In this document: positions 11,201 to 19,500 of the stretch, one piece after another
Layout: each line of letters begins with the position of its first letter
How positions within the stretch are numbered: position 1 is the stretch's first letter
Source: an uncultured Verrucomicrobia subdivision 3 bacterium
GTDB taxonomy: Bacteria; Verrucomicrobiota; Verrucomicrobiia; Limisphaerales; UBA11358
Assembly (NCBI GenBank): GCA_903944085.1
Contig: CAJAQO010000198.1
Span: forward strand, 1 to 64,000
Length of the DNA stretch: 64,000 nucleotides
Direction: 5' to 3'
Position numbers and translations under genes: made by a program
Notes under the pieces: generated by a model
The model's database searches: none
Told to the model about the DNA's origin: nothing
The model's input: the letters and a program-made list of their open reading frames with translations, nothing else

Positions 11201-14200
11201 AGCACAAACCTCGTGGATGTGTCGGGCTGCATTTTGACGGATGATCCGGCGACCAATAAGTTTGTTATCCCATTCGGCACCGTGATCAGCCCCGCTGGTT
11301 TTGTTTCCTTCACGCAACCGCAATTGGGTTTCACGCTCAACGGCGCGGGTGAGACGCTTTACTTCATCAAACCGGATCACAGCCGTGTCTTGGACGCCGT
11401 TCAATTCGGTCCGCAGGCCAACGGTGTTTCCTATGGCCGCTGGCCGGATGGTGCGAATGACTTTTATGCCTTGACCACCAATACGCCGGGCACGAACAAC
11501 AGCGCCATTGTCGTTGGTGATATTGTCATCAATGAACTGATGTATGACCCGATCAGCGGCAATGACGCCGACCAATACATCGAACTTTACAACAAAGGAA
11601 CGAACGCCGTCAATTTGGCCGGCTGGCAGTTCACCGCCGGAGTTACTTTCACTTTTCCCAGCGTGACAATTGCACCGAATGGTTATTTGGTGATTGCTCA
11701 AAACATGACCAATTTATTCGCCAAATACACCAACTTAAACAGCGGCAACACGGTGGGCAATTACAGTGGCAAGTTATCGCACAGCGGCGAGTTACTGGTG
11801 TTAGCCATGCCGCAGACCCTTTACACCAATACAATCATCTTGGTGGCGGAAGACCAGGTGGCTTATGGTGTCGGCGGACGCTGGGGTGAATGGTCTTCTG
11901 GCGGCGGCAGCAGTCTCGAATTGGTTGATCCACATTCCAATCATCGGCTGGCCGCGAATTGGGCGGACAGCGATGAATCCCAGAAATCTGTCTGGGTGGA
12001 CATTGAAAACACGGGCGTGCTGGACAATGGAGCGAATTATGATCCGTCCATTGATTACGCGCAGATTGGCCCGCTGGATGTCGGAGAATGTTTGGTGGAT
12101 AACATCGAGGTGGATTACAACGGGAGCAACTATGTTTCCAACGGCACGTTTGAAGGAAGCGCAGGCGTTGCCAACTGGTCGTTCCAAGGCTGCATGGTGC
12201 GTTCGAGTTTGGAAAACAGCGGCTATGGCGGCGGCGGCCATTCCTTGCATATTCGGTGCAGCGACCGGCTATGGACCGGAGTCAATTCCTGCCAGGTCAC
12301 TTTGAATGCAAACTCGATGGCAGCCGGGCAGACGGCGACGCTCCGCTTCAAGGCGCGCTGGCTGCACGGGTGGCCGGAAGCCCTGTTGCGCTTGAATGGC
12401 AACTGGCTCGAAGCTGCGGGAGCAATGCCGGTTCCGACTAACCTCGGCTCACCGGGCGCTCCAAACAGCCGGTTTTCACCCAATGCCGGACCGGCTATCT
12501 ACAACGTAAATCATACTCCAAGCCTGCCGGCAGCCAACCAAGCGGCCGTGGTGAGCGCTCAGGTGCATGACCCGGATGCCATTACCAACCTGACACTTTA
12601 TTACCGGCTTGATCCGGCGACGACTTATACCGCCGTGCCAATGAATGACAACGGCATGGGTGGTGATGCGATTGCCGGCGACGGCGTTTTCAGCGCGGCC
12701 ATTCCCGGCCAAAGTGCGAATACGATTGCCGCGTTTTACATCTCCGCCACGGACACATCGGGAGCGGTGACGCGTTTTCCGGCGATCCGCGCCAATGACA
12801 ACGAACCGGTGCGCGAAGGCTTGGTCATGTTTGGCGACGGCACTCCGGGCGGCAGCTTTGGCGTGTATCATTTGTGGATCACGCAATCGAATGCGAACCG
12901 ATGGGCCAGTTTATCCGACCTAAGCAACGAGGGAAATGATTGCACCTTCGTGAACGACTCCCGCGTGATTTACAACCTGCAGGGCCGGTTTGCAGGTAGT
13001 CCGGCGCATCAGGAGTTTGACACTCCCACAGGCAACTTGTGCCATTACAAATGGATTTTCAATGACGATGACAAGTTTTTGGGGGCGACATCTTTCAACA
13101 AAATTCATCAGCCGGGAAACTCTCCGGGCGATGATCCCAGCATCCAGCGCGAACAGTTGGCCAACACGTTTCTGCACACGCTGGGGGTGCCCTGGCTCTA
13201 CAAACGCTACGCGGCGGTCTATGTCAACGGCAATCGCCGGGGCACTTTGATGGAAGACACCCAGGTGCCGGACGGTGATATCGTGAAAGAACATTTTCCC
13301 AATGACACCGGTGGCTTCCTTTACAAAATGCAACCCTGGTTTGAAATGGCCCCATTCCCTTCGGGTTCCAGCATCGGCGTTGACCTTCAATCCTGGTGCT
13401 GCCTGATGCCTTATACTACCACCGGAGGCATGAAGAAAGCTTCCCGCTACCGCTACATGTTTGAGCTCCGCCGCGCGCCGGATTCGGACAGCGATTTTAC
13501 CAATGTCTATTCCCTGGTGGATGCGGCCAGTTCTTATGGCACACCCAACTATGTGGCCAATATGGAGAATCTGGCGAACATGGAAAATTGGATGCGGGTG
13601 TTCGCCGCCAACCACGCGGCGGGAAACTTTGACGCTTATGGTTCGCAAAACGCCCAGAATCTTTATGGCTACATCGGCACGCTGGGCACAAAATACTCCT
13701 TGTTGATGTGGGATTTCAACATTGTTATTGGTGTCCCTGGCGTCGGTTACTCCGCTTGGGCGCCGGGCCAGAACTTATTCACTGTTAATGGTGCGGATGC
13801 CAACACACAGAACATTTACAACGAGCCAACCTTCCGGCGGATGTATTGGCGAGCATTGCAGGAACTGGTCAATGGACCTCTAAACACAGCCAATAGCGGA
13901 CCTCTGGTGACGGCCAAATACAACGCATTTGTTGCCAACGGACTCAGTGTCGAAAATCCTGCCGTGAACATTGAGCCTTGGCTGTCGCAGGCGCAGAGTA
14001 GCATTGCGTTGCAACTGGCGGCCGTCAATGCCGCCAGTTTCGCCGTGAATACCACCGTGACGACCTGTAACAATATGGCGTATGTTACCGGCCAGGCACC
14101 GGTTAATGTGGCCACCGTCTGGATCAACGACGTGGCGTATCCTCTAACTTGGATCACGCTGACCAATTGGGTCGTCAAATTGCCTTTGGCCAGCGGAACC

Positions 14201-16210
14201 AATCAGTTGAGTGTGGTGGGTGTGGGACTCAATGGTCTGCCGATCACGGGTGACAGCAACAGTGTCAGCGTCGTCTATAACGGAACTAATTCATCGCCCG
14301 TCGGCCAGATTGTCCTCAATGAAATCATGTATGCGCCGACGGTTAATAACGCGCAGTTTGTCGAACTTTATAATAGCTCCAGTAACATGATGTTTGACCT
14401 GTCGGGTTGGCAATTACAGGGGCTGGGTTACACTTTCCCGAATGGCTCGACTCTCGCGCCGACCAATTATTTGGTGCTGGCGGCAAATGGCGCGGCGTTC
14501 GCTGGCGCGTATGGCGCGACTAATCCGGTGTTTGACACTTTTGACGGCACTTTATCCGCCAATGGGGAAACGCTTACGTTGACGACTTCCAGCAATCTGA
14601 CGGTGACCAAGGTGAGATATGCCAATCAACTGCCTTGGCCGACGAACGCCAACGGCACCGGTGCGTCCTTGCAGTTGATGGACTCGCGACAGGACAACTG
14701 GCGCGTCGGCAATTGGTCCGCGACAACCCGGTCTGCCACGCCCAGTTGGCGGAACAATGGGGCAACTTTGTTGGCTCCATTTCCATCGTTGTGGCTTAAT
14801 GAAGTGCAGGCCGACAATTTGAACGGCATCACCAACCGCATCGGCCAGCACACGGGTTGGCTAGAACTTTACAATCCCGGCACCAATGGCATTTCATTGA
14901 ACGGACTCTATCTGGCCGATAACTATACCAACCTGTTGCAGTGGTCATTCCCGACGAATGCCAGCATCGGCGCCGGCCAGTTCAAGGTGATTTTTGCTGA
15001 CGCACTCACCAACCTTTCGACGACCAACGAATGGCACACCAGTTTTGTGCTGCCGAGTGGCACCGGTTCGCTGGCCTTGACCCGGCTGGCTACCAACGGC
15101 CAGCCGCAGGTGCTCGACTATCTGGACTACCAAAATGTTTATCCGAACGATTCCTATGGTTCGTTTCCTGATGGACAAAGTTTCTACCGTCAGGAATTTT
15201 TCCAGCCGACGCCGGGCGCTCTCAATAATGCCACCGCCACGCCGCCGGCTTCTTTTATTAATTATACTTCGCCCAGTTCCGTCTATAGTCAAAATTTTGA
15301 CACGTTGCCCGATCCGGGCGCGGCTTCGGTAAACAGCGCCAATACGGTGACTATCAATGGTGTCACTTACTCGCTGGCCAATCCTTATGATTTCGCCTTC
15401 CCGGCCGTGGTCAGCGGCAGCAGCGGCGGCCTAGGCATCTCCACGCTGGCCGGCTGGTGTGGTAAGAGTATTTTGGAAACCCGCTTTGGAGCGACGGATG
15501 GCGATCAAACCTCGGGAGGGCAGATCAGCTTTGGTTTGCCCAGCAGTTCCAACCGGGCCTTGGGTCTGCTGGCGACCAGCACTACGGGCGCCACTGCTTT
15601 TGGCGTGCGGATCATCAACGGAACCGGCATTACATTGACGCGGATGAACCTTCAGTTTACCGGTGAGGTCTGGCGGCAATCCAATCTGCCCAAGACCCTG
15701 CAATTTTATTATTTCGTTGATGTGACTGGCACCAACACCTTCAGCACCAACCAGACGGCGGCGATTCCCGCCTTGAATGTGAGCTTGCCCACTGCGTCGG
15801 CGGATGTGAACGGCGTGGCCGTGGACGGCACTTCGCCGCTCAACCAAACTAATTTGAGCGTGTTGGATCAGCCTATCACCAACTGGTCGCCGGGCGCAGC
15901 TTTGTGGCTGGTGTGGCAGATGAGCGATGCCACGGGGAAGGCCCAGGGTTTGGCTATTGATAATCTCAGCTTCTCCGCCAGCATTCCGCTGTCCGTGCCG
16001 CTGAACATCCAAACTTCTGGCACCAATCTCTGGCTGAACTGGCCGGCGGCGGCAGGTCAAACCTATCAATTGGAATACAAAGACAATCTCGCGTCGCCGG
16101 TCTGGACCCCGCTGGGCGGTCCGGTGACCGGAACGGGTGCGAGCCTGACGCTGACCAACAATTTTGGCGCCTCGCCGCAACGATTTTTCCGGTTGCGGCT
16201 GGTGAATTAG
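8225..16210 (+). CDS. Giant secreted modular protein: two novel ~190-aa modules, Ig-like domain, beta-sandwich domain, lamin-tail domains flanking a CotH-kinase-like domain
   Basis: 2661 aa, GTG start, signal peptide (MNKLKLSKIKIVVGFAFLGALMFVNPTSAQ). LTD-like segments: IVISEIMYKPAPR.., VVINEILPHSENPALPQFVELYN.., IVINELMYDPISGNDADQYIELYN.., IVLNEIMYAPTVNNAQFVELYN.., LWLNEVQADN... CotH-like: FNKIHQPGNSPGDDPSIQREQLANTFLHTLGVPWLYKRYAAVYVNGNRRGTLMEDTQVPD. Ends GASPQRFFRLRLVN. Confidence 0.85.
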   Translation: MNKLKLSKIKIVVGFAFLGALMFVNPTSAQLTVMTTNQQGALPLTPTWTPATDSLIGGLVPSTALGNFSEEAIGRNVNSLTSGGALTITSTMNSGGSGTTAGTNYVTCGNAAGAGSTVIYTLPVSIYGYNLTNITVYSGWQDNGRDAQAYTVSYATVVNPTVFTVLTSVNYNPSVPGSTASANRVILADAAGGLIASNTAAVKFDFTSPSSENGYCGYGAITVEGIAATNVTGPIIVITTSNQNSSVSFIPTWTIETNNLIAGKMPSSIGAGNFTIESGVSGVSALTDGTFGAVDNKASYATCGSLGGQLVTYTIGGATIANIVIYSGWPDQNRDGQFYNITYSTVSAPTTFIPLTSVNYNPAVTGISANRVAIANNNGMPLATNVAFITFDFTPQDSSTDYGYSGYAEIVVGGVAPPQVAIPTASPSTNFFVGSLVVLSESAQGLAPFYYHWQTNGTVLPGATNSSLTLSNLTLAASGNYSVIVSNDYGAATSAPVRLSVTLDTNPPVVLRVFNLGPTNVEVDFSKMIEAASATNLANYHFTNGLAIATAALTINNSSVLLTMAPVVYGTNYSLVINGIRDRAIPPNTIVTNTQVSFTASPFAPLDIGNPAIASADIYTGSGVIINSAGTLIGGNSDQFNFEYELQTGNFDVSVCVAGLGLSDLWAQAGLMARASLDASSPFAAALATPSLNGEFFNARLTTNGAASTSGSFPVNYPNTWLRLNRVGNVFTGFGSYDGTNWTQLGSVTIGMPAQIYLGLAVASHSSSQLTTAQFVNYENTPAGAVLAATANPHEPLGPSSRKTGIVISEIMYKPAPRTDSNNVEFLEIYNSNPFFQDISSYQVTCADMSYKFPANTLIPGGGFFVLAASPQGIQNVYGLTTNVFGPYTGSLKKTETIQVLDEQSNVLLTVPYANVNPWPVAADGTGHSIVLANPTYGEEDPRAWDISDVVGGSPDQMESFRPSPLRNVVINEILPHSENPALPQFVELYNHSTNLVDVSGCILTDDPATNKFVIPFGTVISPAGFVSFTQPQLGFTLNGAGETLYFIKPDHSRVLDAVQFGPQANGVSYGRWPDGANDFYALTTNTPGTNNSAIVVGDIVINELMYDPISGNDADQYIELYNKGTNAVNLAGWQFTAGVTFTFPSVTIAPNGYLVIAQNMTNLFAKYTNLNSGNTVGNYSGKLSHSGELLVLAMPQTLYTNTIILVAEDQVAYGVGGRWGEWSSGGGSSLELVDPHSNHRLAANWADSDESQKSVWVDIENTGVLDNGANYDPSIDYAQIGPLDVGECLVDNIEVDYNGSNYVSNGTFEGSAGVANWSFQGCMVRSSLENSGYGGGGHSLHIRCSDRLWTGVNSCQVTLNANSMAAGQTATLRFKARWLHGWPEALLRLNGNWLEAAGAMPVPTNLGSPGAPNSRFSPNAGPAIYNVNHTPSLPAANQAAVVSAQVHDPDAITNLTLYYRLDPATTYTAVPMNDNGMGGDAIAGDGVFSAAIPGQSANTIAAFYISATDTSGAVTRFPAIRANDNEPVREGLVMFGDGTPGGSFGVYHLWITQSNANRWASLSDLSNEGNDCTFVNDSRVIYNLQGRFAGSPAHQEFDTPTGNLCHYKWIFNDDDKFLGATSFNKIHQPGNSPGDDPSIQREQLANTFLHTLGVPWLYKRYAAVYVNGNRRGTLMEDTQVPDGDIVKEHFPNDTGGFLYKMQPWFEMAPFPSGSSIGVDLQSWCCLMPYTTTGGMKKASRYRYMFELRRAPDSDSDFTNVYSLVDAASSYGTPNYVANMENLANMENWMRVFAANHAAGNFDAYGSQNAQNLYGYIGTLGTKYSLLMWDFNIVIGVPGVGYSAWAPGQNLFTVNGADANTQNIYNEPTFRRMYWRALQELVNGPLNTANSGPLVTAKYNAFVANGLSVENPAVNIEPWLSQAQSSIALQLAAVNAASFAVNTTVTTCNNMAYVTGQAPVNVATVWINDVAYPLTWITLTNWVVKLPLASGTNQLSVVGVGLNGLPITGDSNSVSVVYNGTNSSPVGQIVLNEIMYAPTVNNAQFVELYNSSSNMMFDLSGWQLQGLGYTFPNGSTLAPTNYLVLAANGAAFAGAYGATNPVFDTFDGTLSANGETLTLTTSSNLTVTKVRYANQLPWPTNANGTGASLQLMDSRQDNWRVGNWSATTRSATPSWRNNGATLLAPFPSLWLNEVQADNLNGITNRIGQHTGWLELYNPGTNGISLNGLYLADNYTNLLQWSFPTNASIGAGQFKVIFADALTNLSTTNEWHTSFVLPSGTGSLALTRLATNGQPQVLDYLDYQNVYPNDSYGSFPDGQSFYRQEFFQPTPGALNNATATPPASFINYTSPSSVYSQNFDTLPDPGAASVNSANTVTINGVTYSLANPYDFAFPAVVSGSSGGLGISTLAGWCGKSILETRFGATDGDQTSGGQISFGLPSSSNRALGLLATSTTGATAFGVRIINGTGITLTRMNLQFTGEVWRQSNLPKTLQFYYFVDVTGTNTFSTNQTAAIPALNVSLPTASADVNGVAVDGTSPLNQTNLSVLDQPITNWSPGAALWLVWQMSDATGKAQGLAIDNLSFSASIPLSVPLNIQTSGTNLWLNWPAAAGQTYQLEYKDNLASPVWTPLGGPVTGTGASLTLTNNFGASPQRFFRLRLVN

Positions 16211-16333
16211 CGGAGCAGGCCGGGCTAACGTGGAGCATTTGCAAGCGGTTTTAATGGAATTATCGGGCAATTTGCCAATGTTATTGCTGCGGATGTGATA
16301 ACACAAATCAAACCGGCGCGCGTGGGAGCGAGC

Positions 16334-16379
16334 CTCACCGGTTTCGGTGATGACATTTTAACCATGTTTGGGGATAGGC
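16334..16379. repeat. Intergenic repeat copy A (hairpin TCACCG-GTTT-CGGTGA plus conserved flank)
   Basis: CTCACCGGTTTCGGTGATGACATTTTAACCATGTTTGGGGATAGGC, matching copy B near 29373. Confidence 0.6.
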
Positions 16380-16418
16380 TTTTACCAGTTTTAGCTTACA
16401 GTTGTTAAAACTAATAAA

Positions 16419-16462
16419 AAACGCAGCCCTCCGAGGGATTTATCCTGAGGATCACTGCGTTT
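16419..16462. repeat. Compact three-way-junction inverted repeat in the intergenic region
   Basis: Outer arms AAACGCAG (16419-16426) / CTGCGTTT (16455-16462), inner hairpins CCCT-CCG-AGGG (16427-16437) and ATCC-TGA-GGAT (16442-16452). Confidence 0.6.
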
Positions 16463-16579
16463 GCCGACAAAACCAAACATTAATCATTGCCAAGCCCGGC
16501 CGGTTAGCAGCCATTCAAGAAACCACTGCAGAATCAATCAATTACGCAACTCTGACACCCTAATCCGTTAAATTCAAAT

Positions 16580-19500
16580 ATGAAAAAACTAAAGTTACCC
16601 AAATGGAAAATCGCAGGCAGCCTGGCTTGCTTGGCTCTGCTCATCTTGGCCAGTTCCACCTCGGCGGCTTTGGTCGTGACAGGCGCTTACCAAAACCCTG
16701 GAACCAGTTCATTTGACCCCACGGTCACTTGGACCGTCGCCGCGAATAGTTTGATTCACGGCCTGTCCCCCAGCGGTCAGGCGGGTAATTTCACCGGTGA
16801 GGGCAATACTCCCGGGGTCTCGGCGCTGACCGACGGCACAATTGGTCCAGTGTCAGGCAGCCTCAACATCTACGCAGCGGGTGGTCCTAGCGCGGGCACG
16901 CAGGTGACTTATACCCTGCCGGCTCAAACCTATGGATATAACCTCACGAATATCACCGTTTACAGCGGATGGGCGAATGGTGGCCGCAGCGCGCAAGGCT
17001 ATACCGTTCTTTATTCCACTGTGGCCAACCCGACGACTTTCATCTATTTGACCAATGTCACTTACACCGCGGGCTTTAGCGGCAATAATCCAGGGACTCC
17101 AATTACTTTGCAGGTGCAGTTGGCCGACTCAGCCGGGGGAGTGATTGCCGCCAACGTCGCCCAAGTGGAATTTCTGTTTAGCTGGCCGACCGCGCCCAAC
17201 GGTGAAAACAGTGGTTCCGGCTATTCTGAAATCACAGTGCAAGGGACGCCGGCGGCGAACGTGGTTTCGCCGGTGGTTTCGATAACGACTTCAAACCAGA
17301 GCGGAGCCAGTCCGTTCACGCCCTCGTGGACGGCGGAAACGCCCGACTTGATTCTCGGAATGACTCCCAGCACTGCCAGCGGCACTTTCACTTTGGAAAC
17401 TTCGGGTGGCACTCCGGTTTTAACGGACGGCACGATTGGAACTTCCGGCACACATAGCACTTTGGCCACCTGTGGCGCCAATGGCGGCACCACGCTCATC
17501 TACACGCTCACCAATGTGGTCAACGGAACCGATGTGACCAACATCATCACTTACAGCGGCTGGGGTGATAGTGGCCGTGACGGTCAATATTACATCGTTT
17601 CCTACGCCACAATCGCCGCTCCCAATGCCTTCATCCCCATCACCACCGTCTATTACCTCCCTTCTTTCCCCAACCCCGCCCCGGCGAACCGGGTGGCCAT
17701 CGCCATGAACAACGGCAGTGCGCTCGCCAGCGGCGTGGCCAAAATCAAGTTTGACTTTTCCAGCCCTGCCTATGCGAATAGCTTCAATAACGCCTACCAG
17801 GGCTATTCTGAAATCATTGTGCAAGGCCATGACACCGCTACGCCGCCACCGCCGCCGTCGCCGCTCCTGACCCAGGACATCTTGCCCTCTTACGCCGCGA
17901 CCATCACAGGTGACCAGGTCGTCTTCACGGCGACTTACAGCAATTTCCCGCCGGTCAGCTTGCAATGGCAGCAAGTCGTCACCGGTCCAGTGACGAATAA
18001 CATCAGCACCGGGGTGGTCAATGTCACCAATAACAATGTCGTGACCTCGACGCTGACGCTTAACAACGTGCAAGTGAACAGCTCTGGCACCTACCGGCTG
18101 CAAGGCCTTAATGCGACCAACGGTGCGGCGGCTCCTTCGTATAGCTCGGGTGCCTCGTTGGTGGTCAGCAGCACTCCAGCTGCAGTGGGCAATATCATCT
18201 TTGAAACCACCGAGCAATTGGGTCTTGGTGCCATTGGCTTGGTCAACCTGAACACAAATTTCTATCCCACCTGGACGGTTAACACTGCCAACGACTTGAT
18301 TTTGAATTCAACCAGTGGAAGCGGCCTTGGAACTTTTGTTGCCGGGTCGGGCAATTTCGACATGAATATTCCCGTTTATGGCACCGGTGCTGGACCCCTT
18401 GATCCAGACCCAACCATTTTGTCCGACGGCTCGGGTGGTTATCTTACTTACTGGCCGTCCGTCGGCGGCAATTTCACCCAATGCAGTTGCGGCACTGGCG
18501 GAGCCGGTGATACCATGACCTATACGCTGAATACGAGTCTGGCGACCTACGGCTTTGACATTACCAACATCACGATTTATGGCGGCTGGGGTGACGCGGG
18601 TCGCAATGAGCAGAAATACGAGGTGCTCTATTCCACGGTGGCGAATCCCACGGTCTTCACCAGTCTGGGAATCTTTGATTACAACCCCACTGATCCGAGC
18701 GGTTTGCCGACTGCCACTCGCACGATGCTGATTCCCGTGTCGGGCGCGCTGGCCCAAAATGTGGCTCAAGTGGAAATCAATTGGAACGTGGCCTCAGCGC
18801 CCAAGAATAATTGGGAAGGCTATTCTGAAGTTGTGGTGCAGGGCGTCCAATCGCTCAACTATCCGATTTTGCTCCAAGACACCTTGCCGGCTACCGCCGC
18901 CACGGTCGTGGGCGACCAGATCACCTTCGCGGCGGCGTTCAGCAATGCGCCGGCAGCCAGCCTGCAATGGCAGTTCATCAACACGAATGGCATTGTGAGC
19001 GACATCACCGGTGCGACCACCGCGACGCTGACGCTCAATAATCTGCAATTGACCAACACCGGTTCCTACCAGTTGAAAGCCGTCAGTATTGCCAACAGCG
19101 CGGCCATTTCCTATAGCACAGCCGCGCCGCTGACTGTCAATGCCGTGCCGGCACCGGTGGGCAACATCATCCTCACTACGGCCAACCAGACGTTTCTGGG
19201 GGCTGTTAGTGGCGTCAACCTGAGCACAAATTATACTCCCACTTGGACCGAAAACACCAACAACGACCTGATTCTAGGTGCAACAGATAGTAGTGCTGGC
19301 AGTCCGCCTGGAGATCCCGGAACGGTCTGGGCTGGTGGGGGCAATTACGCTCCGTCAGGATCAGCCTGCAACGGCGATCCGGTCATTTTGTCCGATGGGT
19401 CGATTGGTTATCTAAACTATTGGCCTGGGATTGGCGGCAATTCAACCTTGGATGCCTGCGGCAATTCCGCCGGATTCTCGGTCACCTACACGCTTCCAGC

